Origin: Bathymodiolus brooksi
Lineage: Eukaryota; Mollusca; Bivalvia; Mytilida; Modiolidae
Direction of reading: 5' to 3'
DNA length: 64,000 nucleotides
Assembly: GCA_963680875.1 (NCBI GenBank)
Contig: OY804579.1
Location: forward strand, 30,613,804 to 30,677,803
Position 1 is the first letter of the stretch. Every line of letters begins with the position of its first letter. Made by a program: the position numbers and the translations under genes. Positions 1-10,049 of this stretch are shown piece by piece. The notes beneath the pieces were generated by a model that saw only the letters and a list, made by a program, of their open reading frames with translations, had not been told where the DNA came from and did no database searches.

Positions 1-1297
1 ATAACATGGTGTGGTTTTATCAATACATGGTGTGGTTTTATCAATACATGGTGTAGATTTATCATTACATGGAGTGGTTTTATAACTACATGATATGGTT
101 TTATCATTACATGGTGTAGTTTTATCATTACATGGAGTGGTTTTATAATTACATGATATGGTTTTATCAATACATGGTGTTGTTTTATCAATACATGGTG
201 TAGTTTTATCATTACATGGTGTAGTTTTATCATTACATGGTGTTGTTTTATAATTACATGGTGTGGTTTGATAACTATATGGTATGGTTTTATCATTACA
301 TGATGTGGTTTTATTATTACATGGTGTAGTTTTATCATTTGATGGTGTGGTTTTATCATTACATGATGTGGATTGATCACTATATGGTATGGTTTTATCA
401 TTACATGATGTGGTTTTATTATTATATGGTGTGGTTTTATCATTACATGCTGTGGTTTAATCATTACATGGTGTAGTGTTATCATTACATGGTGTAGTTT
501 TATCATTACATGGTGTAGTTTTATCAATACATGGTTTAGTTTTATCATTACATGGTGTAGTTTTATCAATACATGGTGTAGTTTTATCATTACATGGTGT
601 AGTTTTATCAATACATGGTGTAGTTTTATTTACATGATGTGGTTTTATCATTACATGGCATGGTTTTATCATTACATTATGTGGTTTTAGTATTACATGG
701 TGTGGTTTTATCATTTCATGGTGTAGTTTTATGATTACATGGTGTGGGTTTATTATTACATGATGTGGTTTTATTATTACATGGTGTGGTTTTATTATTA
801 CATGATGTGGTTTTATAATTACATGGTGTGGTTTTATCATTACGTGGTGTGGTTTTATTATTATATGATGTGGTTTTATTATTACATGGTGTAGTTTTAT
901 CATTACATTGTGTGGTTTTATCATTGCATGGTGTGGTTTTTTCAATAGGTGGTGTGATTTTATCATTACATGGTGTGGTTTTATCATTACATGGTGTGGT
1001 TTTATCATTACATGGTGTGGTTTTATCATTACATGGTGTAGTTTTATCATTACATGGTGTGGTTTTATCATTACATGGTGTAGTTTTATCATTACATGGT
1101 GTGGTTTTATCATTACATGGTGTGGTTTTATCACTACATGGTGTGGTTTTACCATTACATGCTGTGGTTTTATCAATACATGGTATGGTTTTACCATTAC
1201 ATGCTGTGGTTTTATCAATATATGGTATGGTTTTATCATTACATGATGTAGTTTTATCATTACATGGTGTGGTTTTATCATTACATGGTGTAGTTTT
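1..1297. repeat. 21-bp minisatellite array, leftmost block
   Basis: Tandem 21-bp monomers whose plus-strand consensus is GTTTTATCATTA followed by CATGGTGTG. The array is already running at base 1, so its left end lies outside the window. Monomers here are more varied than further right: ATCAATACATGG instead of ATCATTACATGG, GTGTAG instead of GTGTGG, and TTATTATTACATGATG are common. The plus strand is strongly G+T biased (about 15 of 21 bases). Relative to its later duplicate (offset 4,561-4,580) this block has one extra 21-bp monomer near 481-520 and lacks 2 bp near 628. The block ends at GTAGTTTTA, where retroelement sequence begins. ORFs read through it are artefacts of the 21-bp period. 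Confidence 0.97.
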
Positions 1298-1299
1298 AC

Positions 1300-2382
1300 A
1301 TAGCGGGGTCATCAACTTGTTCGACGAAAGAATTGTCTATTCACCTGACAAAGATGCTGTCTGCAGTAAAAGAGGGACAACAGAAATATTGTGAAAATGT
1401 TTACTCGCGTAATGGCATAAATCACATGTGGATTTTGAAAAACTCTAAAGATCTTTTGGATAACCTGAAATCATGATCTTTCTCTCAGGTATCCTCCATC
1501 GAAACTTTTGATTTTTCAACTCTATATACCACCCTACCGCATGACAAATTAAAAACCCGCTTAAAAGAAACAATTCATAAAGCTTTTAGTCATAGAAACT
1601 ATGGCTCAAAAGTTGTTGTGTTAGGCTACAATTCCACATATTTTTCAAACAAAATTCAAAAAGGTAAAACATGCTACTCCGAGGAACAAGTGATCAGTAT
1701 GCTGGAGTTCCTCATCGATAACGTATTTGTCTCCTTTGGAGGGACACTGTTTCAGCAGGTCGTCGGCATACCAATGGGTACGAATTGTGCCCCTCTTCTA
1801 GCCGATTTATTTGTGTACTCATATGAGTCGGAGTTTCTTCAAAAGCTTGTAAAAGATAAGAAGATTCATGAGGCTAGAGCCTTTAATTTCACATACAGGT
1901 ATATTGATGACGTTTTATCTATCAATAATTCTAGATTTGCAGAATTTCTTCCATTGATATATCCTCCAGAGCTGGAAGTTAAAGAGACCACAGATACAGC
2001 TTCGTCCGCATCATTTTTGGACTTATACCTCGAATTTGACGACAGTGGTCAACTCAGTACTAAAACTTATGATAAGCGGGACGACTTTAATTTTAAAATC
2101 ATAAATTTTCCAAACATGTGCAGCAATATACCAGCTTCTCCTGCATATGGTGTTTACATCTCGCAATTGATTCGCTATGCAAGGGCCAGTAGCAATTATT
2201 CTGATTTCCTGAAACGTCATCTTCATCTGAGAATCAGCCTACTGGACCAGGGCTATAAAAAGATTCGCCTTATTCGATCTCTTAAAAAGTTTATATTCCG
2301 ATACCAAGATCTTGTCGAAATATATTCCGTCTCTGCAGAAAAAATTATAAGCGATGCATTTTCATATAGTGAAAATGTATAA
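1300..2382 (+). pseudogene. Reverse transcriptase domain fragment (A1), in-frame TGA
   Basis: About 360 codons in one frame, interrupted once by TGA at 1,474-1,476 (codon 59). The uninterrupted part after 1,618 encodes 254 residues. RT palm motifs are clear. Motif A is FDFSTLYTTL, with its aspartate at 1,510-1,512. Next comes VVGIPMGTNCAPLLADLF, then the catalytic YIDD box at 1,900-1,911, then SFLDLYLEF, and a thumb-like stretch containing PAYGVYISQLIRYARA. Both catalytic aspartate sites are intact. The N-terminal part is missing because the satellite abuts it, and there is no endonuclease domain. These motifs resemble RT ORFs I recall from mollusc and cnidarian genomes, usually grouped with Penelope-like elements; another RT clade is possible. 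The ORF ends in a natural-looking TAA at 2,380-2,382. With the upstream part lost and a stop present, this copy is dead as it stands. Confidence 0.9.
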
Positions 2383-2428
2383 AGATAAAGAAGTCAACAA
2401 ATGTCAAGGATGTTTTTTTTGTCAATGT

Positions 2429-2460
2429 GTGACGTAAAAATATTTTGACATTTACGTCAC
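2429..2460. other. Perfect 10-bp hairpin in the retroelement 3' tail (A1)
   Basis: GTGACGTAAA (2,429-2,438) and its exact reverse complement TTTACGTCAC (2,451-2,460) flank a 12-base loop. It lies about 47 bp after the RT stop codon. The arms contain TGACGTAA/TTACGTCA, which resembles a CRE/ATF site. The structure is kept in all four longer tail copies, with the loop one base longer in the two truncated ones. A role in RNA recognition by the RT or in transcription is only a guess. Confidence 0.75.
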
Positions 2461-2750
2461 CGAATATGGTACTGCTTTGACAACTATTTTACCTATTTTG
2501 TTCCTGTATTTAAATACTGCTATAGTGACAGCCGGAACCTTTGAAACGTAATGAGAGCGGGAGGTTTGGCGCCTTAAAATCTGATTCAACCCACCATTTC
2601 TTTAGAAATGCCTGTACCAAGTCAGGGTCATTACGGTTTTCACAGTTTTCCGGTTGTTGACTGATTTTGTCTGTTTATATAATTATGAGTTTTGACTTTC
2701 CCTTTGTAAGATTGTTCGGAGTTCGGTAATTTTGTTATTACCCTTATTTA

Positions 2751-3096
2751 TCATTACATGGTATGGTTTTATCATTACATGGTATAGTTTTACCATTACA
2801 TGCTGTGGTTTTATCAATACATGGTATGATTTTACCATTACATGCTGTGGATTTATCTATACATGGTATGGTTTATCATTACATGATGTAGTTTTATCAT
2901 TACATGGTGTGGTTTTATCATTACATGGTAGTGTTTTATTATTACATGGTGTGGCTTTATCATTACATGGTGTGGTTTTAGCATAACTTAGTGTGGTTTT
3001 ATCATTACATAGTGTGGTTTTATCATTAGATGGTGTGGTTTTATCATTACATGGTGTGGTTTTATTATTACAAGGTGTGGTTTTATTACATGGTGT
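2751..3096. repeat. 21-bp minisatellite between RT copy A1 and tail B1
   Basis: About 16 monomers in the standard orientation, starting exactly at TCATTACATGG after the element's 3' end. Distinctive variants TTTTAGCATAACTTAGTG, ATTAGATGG and ATTACAAGG recur at 7,529-7,650. Some of them recur just before the remnant at 9,991, which ties the three sites to a common ancestor block. Confidence 0.95.
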
Positions 3097-3553
3097 GATC
3101 TCTTAAAAAGTTTATATTCCGATACCAAGATCTTGTCGAAATATATTCCGTCTCTGCAGAAAAAATCATAAGCGATGTATTTTCATATAGTGAAAATGTA
3201 TAAAGATAAAGAAGTCAAAAATGTCAATGTGTGACGTAAAAATATTTTTGACATTTACGTCACCGAATATGGTACTGCTTTGACAACTATTTTACCTATT
3301 TTGTTCCTGTATTTAAATACTGTTACAGTGACAGTCGGAACCTTTGAACTGTAATGAGAGCGGGAGGTTTGGCGCCATAAAATCTGATTCAACCCACCAT
3401 TTCTTTAGAAATGCCTGTACCAAGTAAGGGTCATTACGGTTTTCACAGTTTTCCGGTTGTTGACTGATTTTGTCTGTTTATATAATTATGAGTTTTGACT
3501 TTCCCTTTGTAAAATTGTTCGGAGTTCGGTAATTTTGTTATTACCCTTATTTA
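3097..3553 (+). mobile_element. Further 5'-truncated retroelement tail, copy B1
   Basis: Starts at GATCTCTTAAAAAG, matching 2,274 onward in A1 (the last roughly 36 codons of the RT ORF), and runs through the same 3' tail to the same terminus. It differs from A1 by scattered substitutions (for example ATCATAAGCGATGTATT for ATTATAAGCGATGCATT) and by indels, including the missing 18 bp before the hairpin and one extra T in the loop. It is in the same orientation as A1. The right junction is again followed by TCATTACATG. It is either an independent insertion or an old internally deleted duplicate of A1. Confidence 0.9.
3231..3263. other. Hairpin in tail B1
   Basis: The same 10-bp arms as in A1: GTGACGTAAA at 3,231-3,240 and TTTACGTCAC at 3,254-3,263, with a 13-base loop. 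Both arms are unchanged although the surrounding tail has diverged. Confidence 0.7.
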
Positions 3554-5858
3554 TCATTACATGAAATGGTTTTATCAATACATGGTGAGGTTTTATCATT
3601 ACATGGTGTGGTTTTATCATTACATGATGTGGTTTGATCAATATATGGTATGGTTTTATCATTACATGATGTGATTTTATTATTATATGGTGTGGTTTTA
3701 TTATTACATGATGTAGTTTTATCAATACATGGTGTGGTTTTTTCATTACATGCTGTGGTTTTATCATTACATGGTGTGGTTTTATCATTACATGGTGTGT
3801 TTTATCATTTTATGGTGTGGTTTTATCATTACATGGTGTGGTTTTATCATTACATGGTGTGGTTTGATCACTATATGGTATGGTTTTATCATTACATGAT
3901 GTGGTATTATTATTTAATGGTGTGGTTTTATCATTACATGCTGTGGTTTTATCATTACATGGTGTAGATTTATTATTACATGGTGTGGTGTTATTACATG
4001 ATGTGGTTTTATCATTACATGATGTGGTTTTATCATTACATGGCGTAGTTTTATCATTACATGGTGTGGTTTGATCATTACATGATGTGGTTTTATCATT
4101 ACATGGTGTAGTTTTATCATTACATGGTGTGGTTTTATCATTAGGTGGTGTGGTTGTATCATTAAATGGTTTAGTTTTATCATTACATGGTGTGGTTTTA
4201 TTATTACATGGAGTGGTTTTATCATTACATGTTGTGGTTTTATCATTATATGCTGTGGCTTTATCATTACATTGTGTTGTTTTATCAATATATGGTGTAG
4301 TTTCATCATTACATGGTGTGGTTTTATCATTACATTGTGTAGTTTTATCATTGCATGGTGTGGTTTTATAACTACATGCTATGGTTTTTTCATTACATGG
4401 TATAGTTTTATCAATACATGGTGTAGTTTTATCATTACATGGAGTGGTTTTATAATTACATGATATGGTTTTATCAATACATGGTGTAGTTTTATCAATA
4501 CATGGTGCAGTTTTAACATTACATGGTGTAGTTTTATCATTACATGGTGTGGTTTTATCATTACATTGTGTGGTTTTATTATAACATGGTGTGGTTTTAT
4601 CAATACATGGTGTGGTTTTATCAATACATGGTGTAGATTTATCATTACATGGAGTGGTTTTATAACTACATGATATGGTTTTATCATTACATGGTGTAGT
4701 TTTATCATTACATGGAGTGGTTTTATAATTACATGATATGGTTTTATCAATACATGGTGTTGTTTTATCAATACATGGTGTAGTTTTATCATTACATGGT
4801 GTAGTTTTATCATTACATGGTGTTGTTTTATAATTACATGGTGTGGTTTGATAACTATATGGTATGGTTTTATCATTACATGATGTGGTTTTATTATTAC
4901 ATGGTGTAGTTTTATCATTTGATGGTGTGGTTTTATCATTACATGATGTGGATTGATCACTATATGGTATGGTTTTATCATTACATGATGTGGTTTTATT
5001 ATTATATGGTGTGGTTTTATCATTACATGCTGTGTTTTTATCATTACATGGTGTAGTGTTATCATTACATGGTGTAGTTTTATCAATACATGGTTTAGTT
5101 TTATCATTACATGGTGTAGTTTTATCAATACATGGTGTAGTTTTATCATTACATGGTGTAGTTTTATCAATACATGGTGTAGTTTTATCATTACATGATG
5201 TGGTTTTATCATTACATGGCATGGTTTTATCATTACATTATGTGGTTTTAGTATTACATGGTGTGGTTTTATCATTTCATGGTGTAGTTTTATGATTACA
5301 TGGTGTGGGTTTATTATTACATGATGTGGTTTTATTATTACATGGTGTGGTTTTATTATTACATGATGTGGTTTTATAATTACATGGTGTGGTTTTATCA
5401 TTACGTGGTGTGGTTTTATTATTATATGATGTGGTTTTATTATTACATGGTGTAGTTTTATCATTACATTGTGTGGTTTTATCATTGCATGGTGTGGTTT
5501 TTTCAATAGGTGGTGTGATTTTATCATTACATGGTGTGGTTTTATCATTACATGGTGTGGTTTTATCATTACATGGTGTGGTTTTATCATTACATGGTGT
5601 AGTTTTATCATTACATGGTGTGGTTTTATCATTACATGGTGTAGTTTTATCATTACATGGTGTGGTTTTATCATTACATGGTGTGGTTTTATCACTACAT
5701 GGTGTGGTTTTACCATTACATGCTGTGGTTTTATCAATACATGGTATGGTTTTACCATTACATGCTGTGGTTTTATCAATATATGGTATGGTTTTATCAT
5801 TACATGATGTAGTTTTATCATTACATGGTGTGGTTTTATCATTACATGGTGTAGTTTT
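3554..5858. repeat. 21-bp minisatellite between the two composite blocks
   Basis: Continuous monomers spanning the end of composite copy 1 and the start of composite copy 2 (junction at about 4,580/4,581). It includes frequent ATCAATACATGG, TTATAATTACATGATATGG and TTGATCACTATATGG variants. The TAA and TGA created by these variants close individual reading frames at irregular places. Confidence 0.96.
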
Positions 5859-5860
5859 AC

Positions 5861-6943
5861 ATAGCGGGGTCATCAACTTGTTCGACGAAAGAATTGTCTA
5901 TTCACCTGACAAAGATGCTGTCTGCAGTAAAAGAGGGACAACAGAAATATTGTGAAACTGTTTACTCGCGTAATGGCATAAATCACATGTGGATTTTGAA
6001 AAACTCTAAAGATCTTTTGGATAACCTGAAATCATGATCTTTCTCTCAGGTATCCTCCATCGAAACTTTTGATTTTTCAACTCTATATACCACCCTACCG
6101 CATGACAAATTAAAAACCCGCTTAAAAGAAACAATTCATAAAGCTTTTAGTCATAGAAACTATGGCTCAAAAGTTGTTGTGTTAGGCTACAATTCCACAT
6201 ATTTTTCAAACAAAATTCAAAAAGGTAAAACATGCTACTCCGAGGAACAAGTGATCAGTATGCTGGAGTTCCTCATCGATAACGTATTTGTCTCCTTTGG
6301 AGGGACACTGTTTCAGCAGGTCGTCGGCATACCAATGGGTACGAATTGTGCCCCTCTTCTAGCCGATTTATTTTTGTACTCATATGAGTCGGAGTTTCTT
6401 CAAAAGCTTGTAAAAGATAAGAAGATTCATGAGGCTAGAGCCTTTAATTTCACATACAGGTATATTGATGACGTTTTATCTATCAATAATTCTAGATTTG
6501 CAGAATTTCTTCCATTGATATATCCTCCAGAGCTGGAAGTTAAAGAGACCACAGATACAGCTTCGTCCGCATCATTTTTGGACTTATACCTCGAATTTGA
6601 CGACAGTGGTCAACTCAGTACTAAAACTTATGATAAGCGGGACGACTTTAATTTTAAAATCATAAATTTTCCAAACATGTGCAGCAATATACCAGCTTCT
6701 CCTGCATATGGTGTTTACATCTCGCAATTGATTCGCTATGCAAGGGCCAGTAGCAATTATTCTGATTTCCTGAAACGTCATCTTCATCTGAGAATCAGCC
6801 TACTGGACCAGGGCTATAAAAAGATTCGCCTTATTCGATCTCTTAAAAAGTTTATATTCCGATACCAAGATCTTGTCGAAATATATTCCGTCTCTGCAGA
6901 AAAAATTATAAGCGATGCATTTTCATATAGTGAAAATGTATAA
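5861..6943 (+). pseudogene. Reverse transcriptase domain fragment (A2), in-frame TGA
   Basis: Same architecture as the A1 fragment: the TGA is at 6,035-6,037, motif A at about 6,071, GIPMGTNCAPLL at about 6,326-6,361 and YIDD at 6,461-6,472. From 6,179 the frame is open for 254 codons. Two coding differences from A1 are visible. At 5,957-5,959 it has ACT (Thr) where A1 has AAT (Asn); Thr fits the family motif as I recall it, so A2 is probably ancestral there. Near 6,374 it has Leu where A1 has Val. The catalytic aspartates are intact. The N-terminus and any endonuclease are missing, so it is not a functional element. Confidence 0.9.
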
Positions 6944-6989
6944 AGATAAAGAAGTCAACAAATGTCAAGGATGTTTTTTTTGTCAATGT

Positions 6990-7021
6990 GTGACGTAAAA
7001 ATATTTTGACATTTACGTCAC
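6990..7021. other. Hairpin in tail of A2
   Basis: GTGACGTAAA at 6,990-6,999 and TTTACGTCAC at 7,012-7,021, identical in arms and loop length to the A1 hairpin. Confidence 0.7.
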
Positions 7022-7311
7022 CGAATATGGTACTGCTTTGACAACTATTTTACCTATTTTGTTCCTGTATTTAAATACTGCTATAGTGACAGCCGGAACC
7101 TTTGAAACGTAATGAGAGCGGGAGGTTTGGCGCCTTAAAATCTGATTCAACCCACCATTTCTTTAGAAATGCCTGTACCAAGTCAGGGTCATTACGGTTT
7201 TCACAGTTTTCCGGTTGTTGACTGATTTTGTCTGTTTATATAATTATGAGCTTTGACTTTCCCTTTGTAAGATTGTTCGGAGTTCGGTAATTTTGTTATT
7301 ACCCTTATTTA

Positions 7312-7657
7312 TCATTACATGGTATGGTTTTATCAGTACATGGTATAGTTTTACCATTACATGCTGTGGTTTTATCAATACATGGTATGATTTTACCATT
7401 ACATGCTGTGGATTTATCAATACATGGTATGGTTTATCATTACATGATGTAGTTTTATCATTACATGGTGTGGTTTTATCATTACATGGTAGTGTTTTAT
7501 TATTACATGGTGTGGCTTTATCATTACATGGTGTGGTTTTAACATTACTTAGTGTGGTTTTATCATTACATAGTGTGGTTTTATCATTAGATGGTGTGGT
7601 TTTATCATTACATGGTGTGGTTTTATTATTACAAGGTGTGGTTTTATTACATGGTGT
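7312..7657. repeat. 21-bp minisatellite between A2 and B2
   Basis: Duplicate of 2,751-3,096 with a few substitutions (for example TTAACATTACTTAGTG for TTAGCATAACTTAGTG). Confidence 0.95.
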
Positions 7658-8132
7658 GATCTCTTAAAAAGTTTATATTCCGATACCAAGATCTTGTCGA
7701 AATATATTCCGTCTCTGCAGAAAAAATCATAAGCGATGTATTTTCATATAGTGAAAATGTATAAAGATAAAGAAGTCAAAAATGTCAAGGATATTTTTTT
7801 TGTCAATGTGTGACGTAAAAATATTTTTGACATTTACGTCACCGAATATGGTACTGCTTTGACAACTATTTTACCTATTTTGTTCCTGTATTTAAATACT
7901 GTTACAGTGACAGTCGGAACCTTTGAACTGTAATGAGAGCGGGAGGTTTGGCGCCTTAAAATCTGATTCAACCCACCATTTCTTTAGAAATGCCTGTACC
8001 AAGTCAGGGTCATTACGGTTTTCACAGTTTTCCGGTTGTTGACTGATTTTGTCTGTTTATATAATTATGAGTTTTGACTTTCCCTTTGTAAAATTGTTCG
8101 GAGTTCGGTAATTTTGTTATTACCCTTATTTA
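7658..8132 (+). mobile_element. Further 5'-truncated retroelement tail, copy B2
   Basis: Duplicate of B1 that keeps the 18 bp missing from B1 near 7,790-7,807, so the deletion happened in B1 after duplication. It ends at the common 3' terminus and is followed by TCATTACATGAATTGG. Its hairpin arms are at 7,810-7,819 and 7,833-7,842. Confidence 0.9.
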
Positions 8133-9990
8133 TCATTACATGAATTGGTTTTATCAATACATGGTGAGGTTTTATCATTACATGGTGTGGTTTTATCATT
8201 ACATGATGTGGTTTGATCAATATATGGTATGGTTTTATCATTACATGATGTGATTTTATTATTATATGGTGTGGTTTTATTATTACATGATGTAGTTTTA
8301 TCAATACATGGTGTGGTTTTTTCATTACATGCTGTGGTTTTATCATTACATGGTGTGGTTTTATCATTACATGTTGTGGTTTTATCATTACATGCTGTGG
8401 CTTTATCATTACATTGTGTGGTTTTATCAATATATGGTGTAGTTTTATCATTACATGGTGTGGTTTTATCATTACATGGTGTAGTTTTATCATTGCATGG
8501 TGCGGTTTTATCATTACATGGTGTAGTTTTATCATTGCATCGTGTGGTTTTATCATTACATGGCGTAGTTTTATCATTACATGGAGTGGTTTTATAACTA
8601 CATGATATGGTTTTATCATTACATGGTGTAGTTTTATCATTACATGGAGTGGTTTTATAATTACATGATATGGTTTTATCAATACATGGTGTTGTTTTAT
8701 CAATACATGGTGTAGTTTTATCATTATATGGTGTAGTTTTATCATTACATGGTGTGGTTTTATAATTACATGGTGTGGTTTGATAACTATATGGTATGGT
8801 TTTATCATTACATGATGTGGTTTTATTATTACATGGTGTGGTTTTATCATTTGATGGTGTGGTTTTATCATTACATGATGTGGATTGATCACTACATGGT
8901 ATGGTTTTATCATTACATGATGTGGTTTTATTATTACATGGTGTGGTTTTATCATTACATGCTGTGGTTTTATCATTACATGGTGTGGATTTATCATTAC
9001 ATGGTGTGGTGTTATCATTACATGATATGGTTTTATCATTACATGGTGTAGTTTTGTCATTACATGATGTGGTTTTATCATTAGGTGGTGTGGTTTTATC
9101 ATTACATGGTGTAGTTTTATCATTACATGGTGTGGTTTTATCATTACATGTTGTGGTTTTATCATTGCATGATGAGGTTTGATCACTATATGGTATGGTT
9201 TTATCATTAGATGATGTGGTTTTATTATTACATGGTGTTGTTTTATTATTACATGATGTAGTTTTATCATTACATGGTGTGGTTTTATCATTACATGCTG
9301 TGGTTTTATCATTACATGGTGTGGTTTTATCATTACATGTTGTGGTGTTATCATTACATGCTGTGGTTTTATTATTACATGGTGTGGTTTTATCATTACA
9401 TGGTGTGGTTTTATCATAACATGGTGTAGTTTTATCATTGCATGGTGTGGTTTTATCATTACATGGTATAGTTTTATCATTGCATGGTGTGGTTTTATCA
9501 TTACATGGTGTAGTTTTATCATTACATGGTGTGGTTTTATCATTACATTGTGTGATTTTATCATTACATGGTATGGTTTTATCAATACATGGTGTGGTTT
9601 TATCAATACATGGTGTAGTTTTATCATTACATGGAGTGGTTTTGTAATTACATGATATGGTTTTATCATTACGAAGTGTAGTTTTATCAATACATGGTGT
9701 AGTTTTATCATTACATGGTGTTGTTTTATAATTACATGATATGGTTTTATCAATACATGGTGTAGTTTTATCAATACATGGTGTAGTTTTATCATTACAT
9801 GGTGTAGTTTTATCATTACGTGGTGTGGATTTATCATTACATCGTGTGGTTTTATTATTACATGATGTGGTTTTATTATTACATGATGTGGCTTTATAAT
9901 TACATGCTGTGGTTTTATCATTACATGGTGTGGTTTTAGCATTACTTAGTGTGGTTTTATCATTACATAGTGTGGTTTTATCATTAGATG
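8133..9990. repeat. 21-bp minisatellite after composite copy 2
   Basis: Continuous monomers. The stretch 9,195-9,419 recurs almost unchanged at 13,819-14,043 and, with one change, at 11,594-11,818. The stretch 8,749-8,937 recurs at 13,478-13,666. Higher-order structure therefore exists here too, but with more divergence than right of 14.8 kb. Confidence 0.95.
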
Positions 9991-10049
9991 GTGAAAATGT
10001 ATAAAGATAAAGAAGTCAAAAATGTCAAGGATATTTTTTTTGTCAATGT
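9991..10049 (+). mobile_element. 59-bp retroelement tail remnant, copy C
   Basis: GTGAAAATGTATAAAG through GTCAATGT matches the region around the RT stop codon in tail B2 (about 7,752-7,808), including the 18 bp lost from B1. The monomers just before it carry the same rare variants as those upstream of B1 and B2. It therefore looks like a third, internally deleted copy of the composite block. Satellite resumes with CATTACATG directly after it. Confidence 0.85.

Larger units (their letters stand above)
1298..2750 (+). mobile_element. 5'-truncated retroelement, Penelope-like type, copy A1
   Basis: A 1.45-kb non-satellite island: the 3' part of an RT ORF (about 1,300-2,382) followed by a 368-bp 3' untranslated tail ending ...GTTATTACCCTTATTTA. 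The left junction falls inside the ORF, so the element is 5'-truncated. At the left edge the satellite stops after GTAGTTTTA, and at the right edge it resumes with TCATTACATGG. One monomer is therefore split and resumed in phase with no bases lost. The same 3' end occurs at 3,553, 7,311, 8,132 and 61,341, which defines the element terminus. Truncation at the 5' end with a constant 3' end is the usual signature of target-primed reverse transcription. Assignment to Penelope-like elements rests on recalled motif similarity. No GIY-YIG endonuclease is present in the fragment. Confidence 0.8.
1..3790. repeat. Composite satellite + RT block, copy 1
   Basis: Left copy of a large tandem duplication that includes minisatellite, RT element, minisatellite, truncated RT tail and minisatellite in the same order and orientation as 4,581-8,370. 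The offset is 4,580 at the left, 4,561 through the RT element and 4,579 after the second tail, explained by a 21-bp monomer, a 2-bp indel and an 18-bp indel (AGGATATT plus a T run plus GTCA, missing here near 3,225). About 430 bp of further satellite (about 3,791-4,215) is present only in this copy before similarity resumes. Confidence 0.9.
5859..7311 (+). mobile_element. 5'-truncated retroelement, copy A2
   Basis: Near-identical duplicate of A1 with the same left junction (GTAGTTTTA then CATAGCGG), the same in-frame TGA and the same right junction (...CCCTTATTTA then TCATTACATGG). The shared junctions mean that A1 and A2 are one insertion copied with its satellite flanks, not two insertions. 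Confidence 0.9.
4581..8370. repeat. Composite satellite + RT block, copy 2
   Basis: Right copy of the large duplication described at 1-3,790. The RT islands of the two copies differ at only three sites that I could find over about 1.45 kb: 1,397/5,958, about 1,813/6,374 and about 2,691/7,252. The satellite around them is also nearly identical, so the duplication is recent and carried the RT element with it. Confidence 0.9.

Noticed and set aside
2023..2226. Minus-strand 67-codon ORF inside the RT gene (also at 6,584-6,787)
   Set aside because: It lies antisense within the RT coding region and has no features of its own.
1298..2750. Domesticated telomerase-like or host RT gene
   Set aside because: The 5' end is cut by satellite, there is an in-frame stop, and no promoter or N-terminal domain is present. 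The tail occurs elsewhere as a mobile unit.
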